Assembly: GCA_024641365.1 (NCBI GenBank)
Contig: JAHEDF010000245.1
Location: 1 to 6,201 of the forward strand
DNA length: 6,201 nt
DNA from: Planctomycetota bacterium
Lineage (GTDB): Bacteria; Planctomycetota; UBA11346
Reading direction: 5' to 3'
The stretch's first letter is position 1. Every line of letters begins with the position of its first letter. The notes beneath the pieces were generated by a model. It made no database searches. It had not been told where the DNA came from and saw only the letters and a program-made list of their open reading frames with translations. The translations under genes were made by a program, and so were the position numbers. This document shows positions 1-6,201 of this stretch, in pieces.

Positions 1-265
1 CTTGTCCTTTTCCTTCACCTTGTCCTTTTCCTTTTCCTTCACCCTGTCCTTGTCCGGGTTGTTGTCCCTGTCCTTTTCCTTCGCCTTGCCCCGGTTGTTG
101 CCCCGGTTGCTGCCCTTCACCTGGTTGTTGTCCCTGTCCTTTTCCTTCACTAGGTGTTTGTCCAGGCTGTTGCCCTTGTCCTGGTTGATTTTGATTTGGC
201 GAATCATTTTTTGCGAGCTGGGGTTCGTCTCCAGGCTGTTGCCCTGGCGCTTGATCACCGCCATT
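1..265 (-). repeat. Low-complexity Gly/Gln/Pro/Glu/Lys repeat tail of the DUF4175-like protein
   Basis: Residues 975 to 1062 of the large protein consist mostly of short units such as GQQPG, GEGQQPG, GQGEGKGQ and GEGKGKGQ. At DNA level the tail includes a 26-base direct repeat, identical at 57-82 and 123-148 and 66 bases (22 codons) apart, so it is in frame. The coding strand is strongly purine-rich (GGA, GAA, AAA, CAA), which makes the plus strand a long C/T-rich tract over roughly 1-150. The tail is probably disordered. Gly-Gln-rich C-terminal tails are a known habit of DUF4175-like proteins. The repeat continues beyond the window, so its total length is unknown. Confidence 0.85.
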
Positions 266-3187
266 TTGTTCTTTACGCACCGCTTCAATTAATTCATCTA
301 ATTGATTACGCGTGCGCCGCAATGTTTCTGCGCGGTCACCCGTGGTGCTATCGGCCGCACGTTCAATGCCGTCGCGTACTTTACGTAATGATTCGTTTGC
401 GCGTTGTTCTGATTCTTGCGCTTGTTGGGTAAAATTACGCCGCGCCAGTTCACTCGCGCGTGCTAATTCTTTGTCGACGCCGTGTAATTTGGCATCGCGT
501 AAGGTATCGTATAATTTACGGCTTAATATCGGTTCAGAATCTTCAGCGGCTTCGGTAACGCGTTGGATATCTTTTAATAATGAATCCACGGCTTCCTTTT
601 GTTTGTTCAGTGCATCGGCAACTGACGGTTCTTCACTGTCGTCAGTTAATGACTTCTTTTTGTTCGTTTCTTTTTTATTATTTAATTGCTGTGCAATACC
701 CTGTTGTTGTTCATCAAGGCGCTGTGCTTCCTCGCGTAAGCGTTGTAAATCAGCATCAAAAGCACTACTGGTCTTTTTCTGAAATTCATCGCGTAAATCT
801 TCTAGTCGTCCTTGGACGCGAGTTCCCTGGGCGACGGCTTTATCAACATCATCCTTTTTAAGTGCTTCATTAGCCTGCTGGGTTTGCTCACGAATTTTTT
901 CTAATTCTTTACGAGCATCTGCCATTCTTTCTTTATTTTCAGGTTGTTCGGTGCGCTGCGTCAGTTGATCTAATTCGCGTAACATCTCTTGTTGCTGTTC
1001 TTGTAAGCGTTTTAGCGCGCGACGTAGTTCTTCTTTTTCCGCTTCCGTTTCTGCGGCGCGTAAACTGGCTGCAAGCTCTTTGGCTTGTTTATTAAGGTCA
1101 GCTTGGCGCTGTGCTAGTTCGCGTAGACGACTGAGCACTTGCAGCTCTTCACGTTGCTGTTGTTGCTGTTGTTGCTGTTGTTGCTGCTGCGCGGTTTGTT
1201 CGGTTTCATAGCGGCGATCTTCTTGTTTTAATTCTAACTCATTCAGTTCTTGTTGTTCATTTTTACTCCCGCCACCGCCGCCACCTTTCGATTTGGTGAC
1301 ATCTTTATTATCATTAGCAGCCAGCCGCATTAAATCTTGTAAGGCGGCGCGTTCTGACGTGTGCGCCTTATTTAATAACGTTTTACTAACCGTAGGGTTG
1401 CCTTTTTCCAAAGTGGATTGCGCATTTGTCATGTGCACTTGAGCGGAGTTAGCTAATGCTAATTGTGTCGGATCGTCGATTTCTGCCTTCATGGTTTCCA
1501 ATTGATCACGTACAGCGGCTTGGCTTTGAGCGATAGTTGCGGTGTCGTCAACCACATTGGCGTTATCGGTTTCCGTAGGGACCTTGCCTGCGAGTTTAAA
1601 TGTCGCCATAACGATTTGTCTTTGTAATTTAATTAATTCAGCATTTTGTTTCGGTGGTGGAGGTGGGCCGCCACCCGCAGCGGTTTTTTCGCGGAAGGTT
1701 TCTTCAAACGCACGGATTTCAGCAAAATATAAATCACTGCTGGTACGTCGCACGGCGCCATCGGCTCCGACATCTTCAGCCCAGAAATAATACGATAATA
1801 ATTGATGTGGTTCAGCGTTCATGCCCTCGACCGCTAAAATATGTGCAATGGTTGCTTTAGTGTCAGCGGTATTGGCATCATCTGTTTTATTTAAACGCAC
1901 AATAATGGGCTCTTCAGCCCCCAAAGCATAGGCAATACCGAAATCTTTTAACGCAAAGTCGTCTGACACCTGGGCTTCCAAGGCCAATTCTTGTAAGGCA
2001 GAAATTTTGGTGTCTTTTGCAGGAAATTTTGCTTTGAGTTTCGGTGGAATATTTTTGTGCACAACAATGTCAAAGCGAGGCGGGTCAAAATTACTACGAC
2101 CGTCGGCATCAGTTAAAGCTAAACGATATTTAACATCTTCAGCGGGCTCGGTGGATAATAAGTAGGTGTTTGGTTGATCTGGCTTAGCAATTAAATCAAT
2201 AGCCGTGCCTTGCTTATCAATTAATTGCGCTGTTGCGACTGGCTTGTTTAACGTAAAGGCAACGGATAATTTTGATCCTTCAATAACTGATACCGACAGC
2301 GTATCCGAAATATCTTTTGGACTCATATTCGTATAGCTGGGATATTCGATATGCGCATCAGCTTGTTGGAGTGCCGGTAAGTCATAAATAGTCAGCGAAT
2401 ACGTTTCGGAACGACCACCAGGATATTCGATGTGGTAGGAAACAGGCTCGCTGACATTACTGATGGTGCCACCATAAACCGGATCATTTAAATTCTTTTG
2501 CAGATCGACACGTAATGGTTCGCTACCCGTGGGACCAATAACCAGCGTCGCTTTTTCTGGTAATTGCTGTGGAAAGCGTGCCAGAAATACCACGGGTTTA
2601 CCACGTTCGATCTCACTATTTCCGGGAATGACTTCGACGGAGAGTTGTAGTGGCGCCGTTGTTGCGGTGGTGCGATGTGGCGATTTCCACGACTGTGCAA
2701 CAAAAGAAACCGCCACCGCGCCGTAAAATGCGACCATGGTTAACGTCAAAATAGAGAGCGCCGCTAATCGCTTACTTGGCACCGCGGCAATCCAATCATT
2801 TTTTAAGGCATGATTCATGACGTCATCAATGACGCGTTGTTGTAAATAGGTAAGCGATCCACCAACCGCTTTTTGTTCGACAGCCGTTTTTAATGCCGCA
2901 CGTAATTCTGGGTGATTAGCTTCAACGTCACGCGCTAATTGTTGAAAATTAATCGCGTAATGGCGTTTGACTGAAACGCGCACCCAAAAAACAGCAATGA
3001 GCGATAGTGCCAGCCATGCAAAACTAATGACCGATGGTAAAGCAAACGATACATTATGAATAAGTAATAAAATCAGACCAATTATGGCGGCACTGGATAA
3101 AACGGCAATCGTGGCGCTATGGAGGCGTTGCCGTAATTGCCGTTCAGCCAGTGGTTGTAATTGTTCTTGGAGTGTCAATTCAGTCAT
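1..3187 (-). CDS. Large membrane-anchored coiled-coil protein, DUF4175-like (3' end outside window)
   Basis: Translating the minus strand from the ATG at 3187 gives 1062 codons with no stop; the frame is still open at base 1. Three probable helices lie at about 27-43, 49-69 and 141-163, with a basic loop (RVSVKRH) and about 70 residues between the last two. By the positive-inside rule the rest is periplasmic. Residues about 180-500 look like Ig-like beta domains, with IEYPSYTN (280-287), DADGRSNFDPP (360-370), SDDFALKDFGIAY (408-420), SYYFWAED (465-472) and YFAEIRAFEETFRE (487-500); this motif order is familiar from DUF4175-type proteins encoded after BatA-like genes. After GGGPPPPP (505-512) comes a mostly helical part, a six-Gly linker (635-640), a 12-Gln run (667-678), a long charged coiled coil (to about 970) and a Gly/Gln/Pro/Glu/Lys tail (975 onward). 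I found no cysteine. The start is supported by AGGAG seven bases upstream and the ATGA overlap. Function unknown; a structural or scaffold role in the envelope is inference. Confidence 0.85.
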   Translation of the reverse strand, partial: MTELTLQEQLQPLAERQLRQRLHSATIAVLSSAAIIGLILLLIHNVSFALPSVISFAWLALSLIAVFWVRVSVKRHYAINFQQLARDVEANHPELRAALKTAVEQKAVGGSLTYLQQRVIDDVMNHALKNDWIAAVPSKRLAALSILTLTMVAFYGAVAVSFVAQSWKSPHRTTATTAPLQLSVEVIPGNSEIERGKPVVFLARFPQQLPEKATLVIGPTGSEPLRVDLQKNLNDPVYGGTISNVSEPVSYHIEYPGGRSETYSLTIYDLPALQQADAHIEYPSYTNMSPKDISDTLSVSVIEGSKLSVAFTLNKPVATAQLIDKQGTAIDLIAKPDQPNTYLLSTEPAEDVKYRLALTDADGRSNFDPPRFDIVVHKNIPPKLKAKFPAKDTKISALQELALEAQVSDDFALKDFGIAYALGAEEPIIVRLNKTDDANTADTKATIAHILAVEGMNAEPHQLLSYYFWAEDVGADGAVRRTSSDLYFAEIRAFEETFREKTAAGGGPPPPPKQNAELIKLQRQIVMATFKLAGKVPTETDNANVVDDTATIAQSQAAVRDQLETMKAEIDDPTQLALANSAQVHMTNAQSTLEKGNPTVSKTLLNKAHTSERAALQDLMRLAANDNKDVTKSKGGGGGGSKNEQQELNELELKQEDRRYETEQTAQQQQQQQQQQQQREELQVLSRLRELAQRQADLNKQAKELAASLRAAETEAEKEELRRALKRLQEQQQEMLRELDQLTQRTEQPENKERMADARKELEKIREQTQQANEALKKDDVDKAVAQGTRVQGRLEDLRDEFQKKTSSAFDADLQRLREEAQRLDEQQQGIAQQLNNKKETNKKKSLTDDSEEPSVADALNKQKEAVDSLLKDIQRVTEAAEDSEPILSRKLYDTLRDAKLHGVDKELARASELARRNFTQQAQESEQRANESLRKVRDGIERAADSTTGDRAETLRRTRNQLDELIEAVRKEQNGGDQAPGQQPGDEPQLAKNDSPNQNQPGQGQQPGQTPSEGKGQGQQPGEGQQPGQQPGQGEGKGQGQQPGQGQGEGKGKGQGEGKGQ
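1154..1189 (-). repeat. Polyglutamine tract (12 Gln) from a 9-base tandem repeat
   Basis: Twelve consecutive Gln codons (residues 667-678 of the large protein). On the plus strand the tract reads as the 9-base unit ttgctgttg three times, then a fourth copy with one changed base (ttgctgctg). It sits within the helical, Gln/Glu/Arg-rich part, between YETEQTA and REELQVLSRL, and probably continues the coiled coil rather than breaking it. The tandem structure makes it a candidate for slippage in steps of whole codons. Confidence 0.9.
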
Positions 3188-5310
3188 GCGGTAACTCCTG
3201 CTGAGACGTCGTCCTGCTGTTTTAGTTTTCCTGTCGCTTGTCCGGCAACACTGGTTTCAATAATTAAAAGCACCAACACGGCCGCTAATACCCATGCCCA
3301 GGATTTTTGCTGGCTTTCCAGTTCGGCTATTTGTAATTGGCGTTGCGCCATGTGGGCATCGCTTATAGCTGAACCTGCCGTGATATTTTGTTGGGTAATT
3401 TTCACCCCAAGTGCTTCTAAAGATTCTAAAGCGAGCGGTGCGATTAAAGATTCGCCGGGATCAATATTCGCTGCAAGTAATACAGAGCCACTCGCGGATT
3501 TTAATTCATACAATCCAGGTTTTTCAACTGGCACGACAGATGCAGGAGTGGTTTTTTCAGTGTCTGGATTTGTTGTTGCTGGTGCGGCTTGCCGTTTAGC
3601 CATTATTTCCGCAGAACTTAATGGACCAATAAGCGCGGTGCTATTCGCAGCATATTCATAGGGCTCACCAATAATTAATGCAGTCGAGCGTTGCGTGCTT
3701 GGTCCACAGCGTTGTAGCTCAGTATAAATGAGTGGCACAAATTTAGTTGATAGGGCAAGTTGGCTATCAGCAGGGTGCCATCCACTGGTCATAACCAAAA
3801 CGCGGCCTTTGCCGACCGTACATTCAAACCAGGCCGGATTGCCGTCATCGTACCACGCCAAAACGGTGGCATCACTTGGCAGCGTCACTTTACGATAATG
3901 CCATACATGAATTTTTGTAAAATCACCAAATTGTGCGATATCGAATGGGCGTAATAAGGGATGTTCATAATCGACACGTCCCAGCATCGCATAACCATTT
4001 AATTGTGCTTCGCTGCCGGTTAAATTTCGCCCGGTAAATTGCGCGAGCCAATCGACATCAGTTGGTGCGCGTAATACCACCATCATAGCACCACCTGCGC
4101 TCACATATTTTTGTAAGGTGTCATTCATTGACGTAGCAGGAGCGCCACTGACGACAACCCAACGCAGCGACGATAATGCAGCGGGTTCAATTGCGGTAAT
4201 TAATCGTGGAGCCAATACACGCGTTGGTTGTAACGCGTGTTTTAAAAAATAAGGCAAACCATTCGGGTCATCAATTTTCTCATTACCAATAAATAACACA
4301 GGCGCATCGGCGGGCGCATCCTCTGCTATATATAAGGTGTTATCAAAATTATGATCATCACCGGATAAAATCAGACTCGTTCCTGGCTGACCAGAGAGAC
4401 GTGCAGGAGCGCGGACAATGCGACTGCTGCCAGGGGGAACAGTGACGGTTGTTGGTGTGCCAACACCATCACTCCACGCGAGTGAGAAATTTTGATTTAT
4501 AGATTTAGCATCATTAGTAACGCGAATGCGTTGGCGTTTGTCATCAGCATCAGGCGCTAATCCCTGTGCTGGTGCGACCAAAGCCATGCCTGCGTTGGTG
4601 GTTTTAGTCGTGTTAACTTGTTCAATCGAGACGGTTAATTCCTCTGGCCAGGTCGTATTACGTAAGGCATCAAGGCGCCGTCCTGCTTGCATGTCACTAA
4701 TAACCACAATGTGCTTAGGTACTTTTGCATCGAGCGTCGCTGTTTCGTCTTCAGTAATTAATTCAACAGCACTCACTAAAGCAGCACCAATATCAGTGCC
4801 GGCATGGCTCAGTGGCGTGTGCGTAATTTTATTCAGTGAAAATGCTGCACGATTGGCAGCAGGGGTGGTTACCCAATTTTCAAAACTAACTATATGTCTG
4901 ACGCCACGATCATATGTCATAATTGCAAAACGTTCGTGTTCACTGGCGCGATTTAAAACGGAGTCAACACGTTTCAGTGCTTGATCCCATAATCCGTCAC
5001 GACTCATGGAAGCACTGGTATCGACGAGAATAACCGTGCGGCCGCCATGACCAGCGGTAATTAATTCCTCGGTGTTCCACAGTGGCCGTGAAAAGGCGAT
5101 GGCTAAAAGAATGAGGGCGGCGCAGCGTAATAATAACAGCAAGAGATTTTCAACACGCGTTTTAGGCTGCATGCGTGGCGGCGATGGCCGCAAGAACATC
5201 AGCGAACTAAATGCCTGCACATGACGTGCACGTTGCCGTAGCAAATGCAGAATAATGGGAGCGGCGATAGCGGCGGCTGCCGCAAAAAAGAAGGGGAATA
5301 AAAAACTCAT
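3184..5310 (-). CDS. BatA-type membrane-anchored VWA domain protein
   Basis: This 708-residue protein starts with the BatA / aerotolerance-regulator N-terminal region: a hydrophobic helix (about 1-24), a basic loop (RQRARH, then RPSPPRMQPKTR) and a second helix (about 55-75). A VWA domain follows (about 91-235) with intact MIDAS residues D97-x-S99-x-S101 (VDTSAS), T172-D173 and D206 (VISD). A beta-rich middle part (about 255-335) precedes a segment reminiscent of class I glutamine-amidotransferase-like folds (about 335-530: LRWVVVSGAP, KYVSAGGAMMVVL, GKGRVLVMTSGWHP). No catalytic Cys is evident there, so that part is probably non-enzymatic. A last helix (about 670-688) lies near the C terminus. 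The strongly basic loop between helices 1 and 2 predicts that the VWA and later domains face the periplasm. The length fits the long BatA-like proteins of PVC-type bacteria rather than the roughly 330-residue Bat proteins of Bacteroides. It overlaps both neighbours by 4 bases. Confidence 0.9.
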   Translation of the reverse strand: MSFLFPFFFAAAAAIAAPIILHLLRQRARHVQAFSSLMFLRPSPPRMQPKTRVENLLLLLLRCAALILLAIAFSRPLWNTEELITAGHGGRTVILVDTSASMSRDGLWDQALKRVDSVLNRASEHERFAIMTYDRGVRHIVSFENWVTTPAANRAAFSLNKITHTPLSHAGTDIGAALVSAVELITEDETATLDAKVPKHIVVISDMQAGRRLDALRNTTWPEELTVSIEQVNTTKTTNAGMALVAPAQGLAPDADDKRQRIRVTNDAKSINQNFSLAWSDGVGTPTTVTVPPGSSRIVRAPARLSGQPGTSLILSGDDHNFDNTLYIAEDAPADAPVLFIGNEKIDDPNGLPYFLKHALQPTRVLAPRLITAIEPAALSSLRWVVVSGAPATSMNDTLQKYVSAGGAMMVVLRAPTDVDWLAQFTGRNLTGSEAQLNGYAMLGRVDYEHPLLRPFDIAQFGDFTKIHVWHYRKVTLPSDATVLAWYDDGNPAWFECTVGKGRVLVMTSGWHPADSQLALSTKFVPLIYTELQRCGPSTQRSTALIIGEPYEYAANSTALIGPLSSAEIMAKRQAAPATTNPDTEKTTPASVVPVEKPGLYELKSASGSVLLAANIDPGESLIAPLALESLEALGVKITQQNITAGSAISDAHMAQRQLQIAELESQQKSWAWVLAAVLVLLIIETSVAGQATGKLKQQDDVSAGVTA
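3195..3199 (-). promoter_or_regulatory. Shine-Dalgarno site of the DUF4175-like gene
   Basis: The minus strand reads AGGAG here, with a 7-base spacer to the ATG at 3187. It lies inside the last codons of the VWA gene. It fixes the start of the large gene and suggests that its translation can be initiated independently as well as by coupling across the ATGA overlap. Confidence 0.8.
4217..4240. repeat. Perfect 9-bp inverted repeat inside the BatA-type gene
   Basis: ACACGCGTT at 4217-4225 and AACGCGTGT at 4232-4240 are exact reverse complements separated by the 6-base loop GGTTGT. On the plus strand the right arm runs into TTTAAAAAA. It lies in codons near HALQPTRVLAP (residues 358-367) of the VWA protein, so it is intragenic. 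It may be a chance hairpin; neither the stem nor the short T run is convincing as a terminator. Confidence 0.5.
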
Positions 5311-6200
5311 ACGCCGCTTCCACTCGCAGCGCGTCGTTGAATGACGCGACCACGTCGCTGGCGGTCATTCATAAATTCAAATAAGGCTTCCGATAATGGG
5401 CGGTCGGTGGCAATGGGATGAAAATCGACCGTGAGTTCACTGGCAATTTTTCGTATAGCCTCGGTGTGGGCTTGGAAGCGCTTTAAATAATCATCACGTG
5501 CAGTGACGGGATCGATATAAACTTTTTGTAACGATTCACTGTCTTCAAATAAGGCCGCATTTTCAAAAGAGAAATCACGTTCTGCCGGATCAATAATTTG
5601 AAAAATAACTAAATCATGACCACTCGCGCGTAAATGCGATAATCGTTTAGCGAGCGTATCGATGGGCGCTAATAAATCGCTGACTAAGACCAGTAATCCG
5701 CGCCGCAATTGCATTTCAGCAATGCGTTGTAGCGGTGCAGATAAATCAGTGGCCGAACCGCTAGCGGTTAATTCCAAGCCATGTAATAAACGCCGCAAAT
5801 GACCGTGACGATTGCGGGCAGGAACGACATGTTGCACGCGATCATCAAAGGTTATTAAACCAACGGCATCGCCTTGGGCGAATAAAAAGTGTCCTAAGGT
5901 CGCAGCTAAGGTCGCGGCATAATCTGATTTCGAATAACCGACTGAGCCATAACTCATGGAGCGACTGTGATCGACTAATAAATGACAACGCAGTGATGTT
6001 TCATCTTCAAATTTTTTAATGTAATGACGATCAGAACGCGCCAACACCCGCCAATCTAAATAACGTAAATCATCACCATCTACATATTGGCGATATTCAG
6101 TAAATTCAGTGCTAAAGCCATGTCGTGAGCTGCGATGAATGCCGCGAAAAAATCCATCAACTACCACTTTGGCACGCAGCTGCATGGATTTAATGCGCAT
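5307..6200 (-). CDS. DUF58 family protein with VWA-like domain (5' end possibly outside window)
   Basis: The 297 residues carry the hallmark DUF58 block: HGFSTEFTEYRQYVDGDDLR (residues 27-46) followed by YLDWRVLARSDRHYIKKFED (47-66). A VWA-like fold follows, with an apparently complete metal-ion-dependent adhesion site: D77-x-S79-x-S81 in LLVDHSRSMSYG, T151-D152 in GSATDLSAP and D175 in VLVSD. I see no signal peptide or membrane helix, so it is probably cytoplasmic. Members of this family are encoded beside MoxR AAA+ ATPases and are thought to act as their metal-dependent partner or adaptor; the substrate is unknown. It ends in an ATGA overlap with the BatA-type gene. The start is uncertain: homologues usually have about ten more residues before the equivalent of RIKSMQLRAKVVVDGF, and this ATG lies one base from the window edge, so Met1 may be internal. 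Family assignment is firm; biological role is inferred. Confidence 0.93.
   Translation of the reverse strand: MRIKSMQLRAKVVVDGFFRGIHRSSRHGFSTEFTEYRQYVDGDDLRYLDWRVLARSDRHYIKKFEDETSLRCHLLVDHSRSMSYGSVGYSKSDYAATLAATLGHFLFAQGDAVGLITFDDRVQHVVPARNRHGHLRRLLHGLELTASGSATDLSAPLQRIAEMQLRRGLLVLVSDLLAPIDTLAKRLSHLRASGHDLVIFQIIDPAERDFSFENAALFEDSESLQKVYIDPVTARDDYLKRFQAHTEAIRKIASELTVDFHPIATDRPLSEALFEFMNDRQRRGRVIQRRAASGSGV
5317..5321 (-). promoter_or_regulatory. Weak Shine-Dalgarno site of the BatA-type gene
   Basis: The minus strand reads GGAAG with a 6-base spacer to the ATG at 5310, inside the final codons of the DUF58 gene. The match is weaker than the AGGAG before the next gene, so re-initiation at the ATGA overlap may matter more here. 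The start is also supported by the protein itself, since MSFLFPFFFA is the expected beginning of a BatA N-terminal helix. Confidence 0.5.
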
Positions 6201-6201
6201 C

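Noticed and set aside
1..180. Possible CRISPR or tandem-repeat array
   Set aside because: The repeats are short, irregular, in frame and without unique spacers; they encode a low-complexity protein tail.
2..292. Plus-strand frame coding a Ser/Phe/Leu repeat protein
   Set aside because: It is the antisense of the Gly/Gln/Glu/Lys tail; its repetitiveness mirrors that tail, and the minus frame is continuous with a 1062-codon gene.
335..530. Active glutamine amidotransferase domain in the VWA protein (coordinates are residues of that protein)
   Set aside because: The fold-like motifs are present, but no nucleophile-elbow Cys or His/Glu catalytic set was visible, so only a structural resemblance is claimed.
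312..861. Overlapping plus-strand frames in this stretch
   Set aside because: They are shadows of the coiled-coil region, with no recognisable domain and no credible gene context.
2819..2834. Short inverted repeat CGTCAT-CA-ATGACG
   Set aside because: The arms are six bases with a two-base loop inside codons for RVIDDVM; this is expected by chance.
3161..3661. Plus-strand 166-codon frame
   Set aside because: It lies almost wholly antisense to the C-terminal part of the VWA gene, whose frame has clear domain content.
4217..4250. Rho-independent terminator on the plus strand
   Set aside because: The stem is only 9 bp, the T run is only four bases, and no plus-strand gene ends here.
4526..4984. 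Plus-strand 152-codon frame
   Set aside because: It is antisense to the VWA domain, including conserved MIDAS codons, and has no recognisable motifs of its own.

Overview
The window is one uninterrupted block of leftward (minus-strand) coding sequence with no intergenic gaps. It reads as the middle of an operon of the MoxR / DUF58 / BatA-type von Willebrand factor A (VWA) class. From right to left (5' to 3' on the coding strand) it holds: a DUF58 protein (5307-6200, possibly starting just outside the window); a BatA-type membrane VWA protein (3184-5310); and a very large membrane-anchored coiled-coil protein resembling DUF4175 proteins (from 3187, still open at base 1, at least 1062 residues). 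Both junctions are 4-base ATGA overlaps, in which the stop of one gene shares bases with the start of the next, so the three products are probably translationally coupled. A MoxR AAA+ ATPase gene is usually found just upstream of DUF58 in such operons; here it would lie beyond the right edge.

Organism: a bacterium using TGA as stop, with moderate GC and a strong preference for TTA (Leu), GAA and CAA. The order DUF58, then a roughly 700-residue BatA-like VWA protein, then a protein of over 1000 residues with Ig-like repeats, coiled coil and a Gly/Gln tail is typical of Planctomycetes-Verrucomicrobia-type genomes and relatives. Related loci occur in Bacteroidetes and Proteobacteria, so the phylum is only a suggestion.

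How the parts may work together (inference from family knowledge and topology): DUF58 has no membrane segment and an intact metal-binding (MIDAS) motif, so it is probably cytoplasmic, next to the expected MoxR ATPase. The positive-inside rule puts the VWA and C-terminal domains of the BatA-type protein in the periplasm, anchored by two N-terminal helices and one C-terminal helix. It likewise puts the Ig-like and coiled-coil part of the large protein in the periplasm after three N-terminal helices. The operon would therefore pair a cytoplasmic metal-dependent adaptor with two large envelope proteins. The substrate or process is unknown.

The most unusual part is the third gene. It appears to contain no cysteine in 1062 codons, has GGGPPPPP and six-glycine linkers at apparent domain borders, a 12-glutamine run built from a 9-base tandem repeat, and a Gly/Gln/Pro/Glu/Lys repeat tail (bases 1-265) that runs off the window. 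No RNA genes, mobile elements, CRISPR arrays, promoters or terminators could be supported. Apparent plus-strand reading frames are shadows of these genes.
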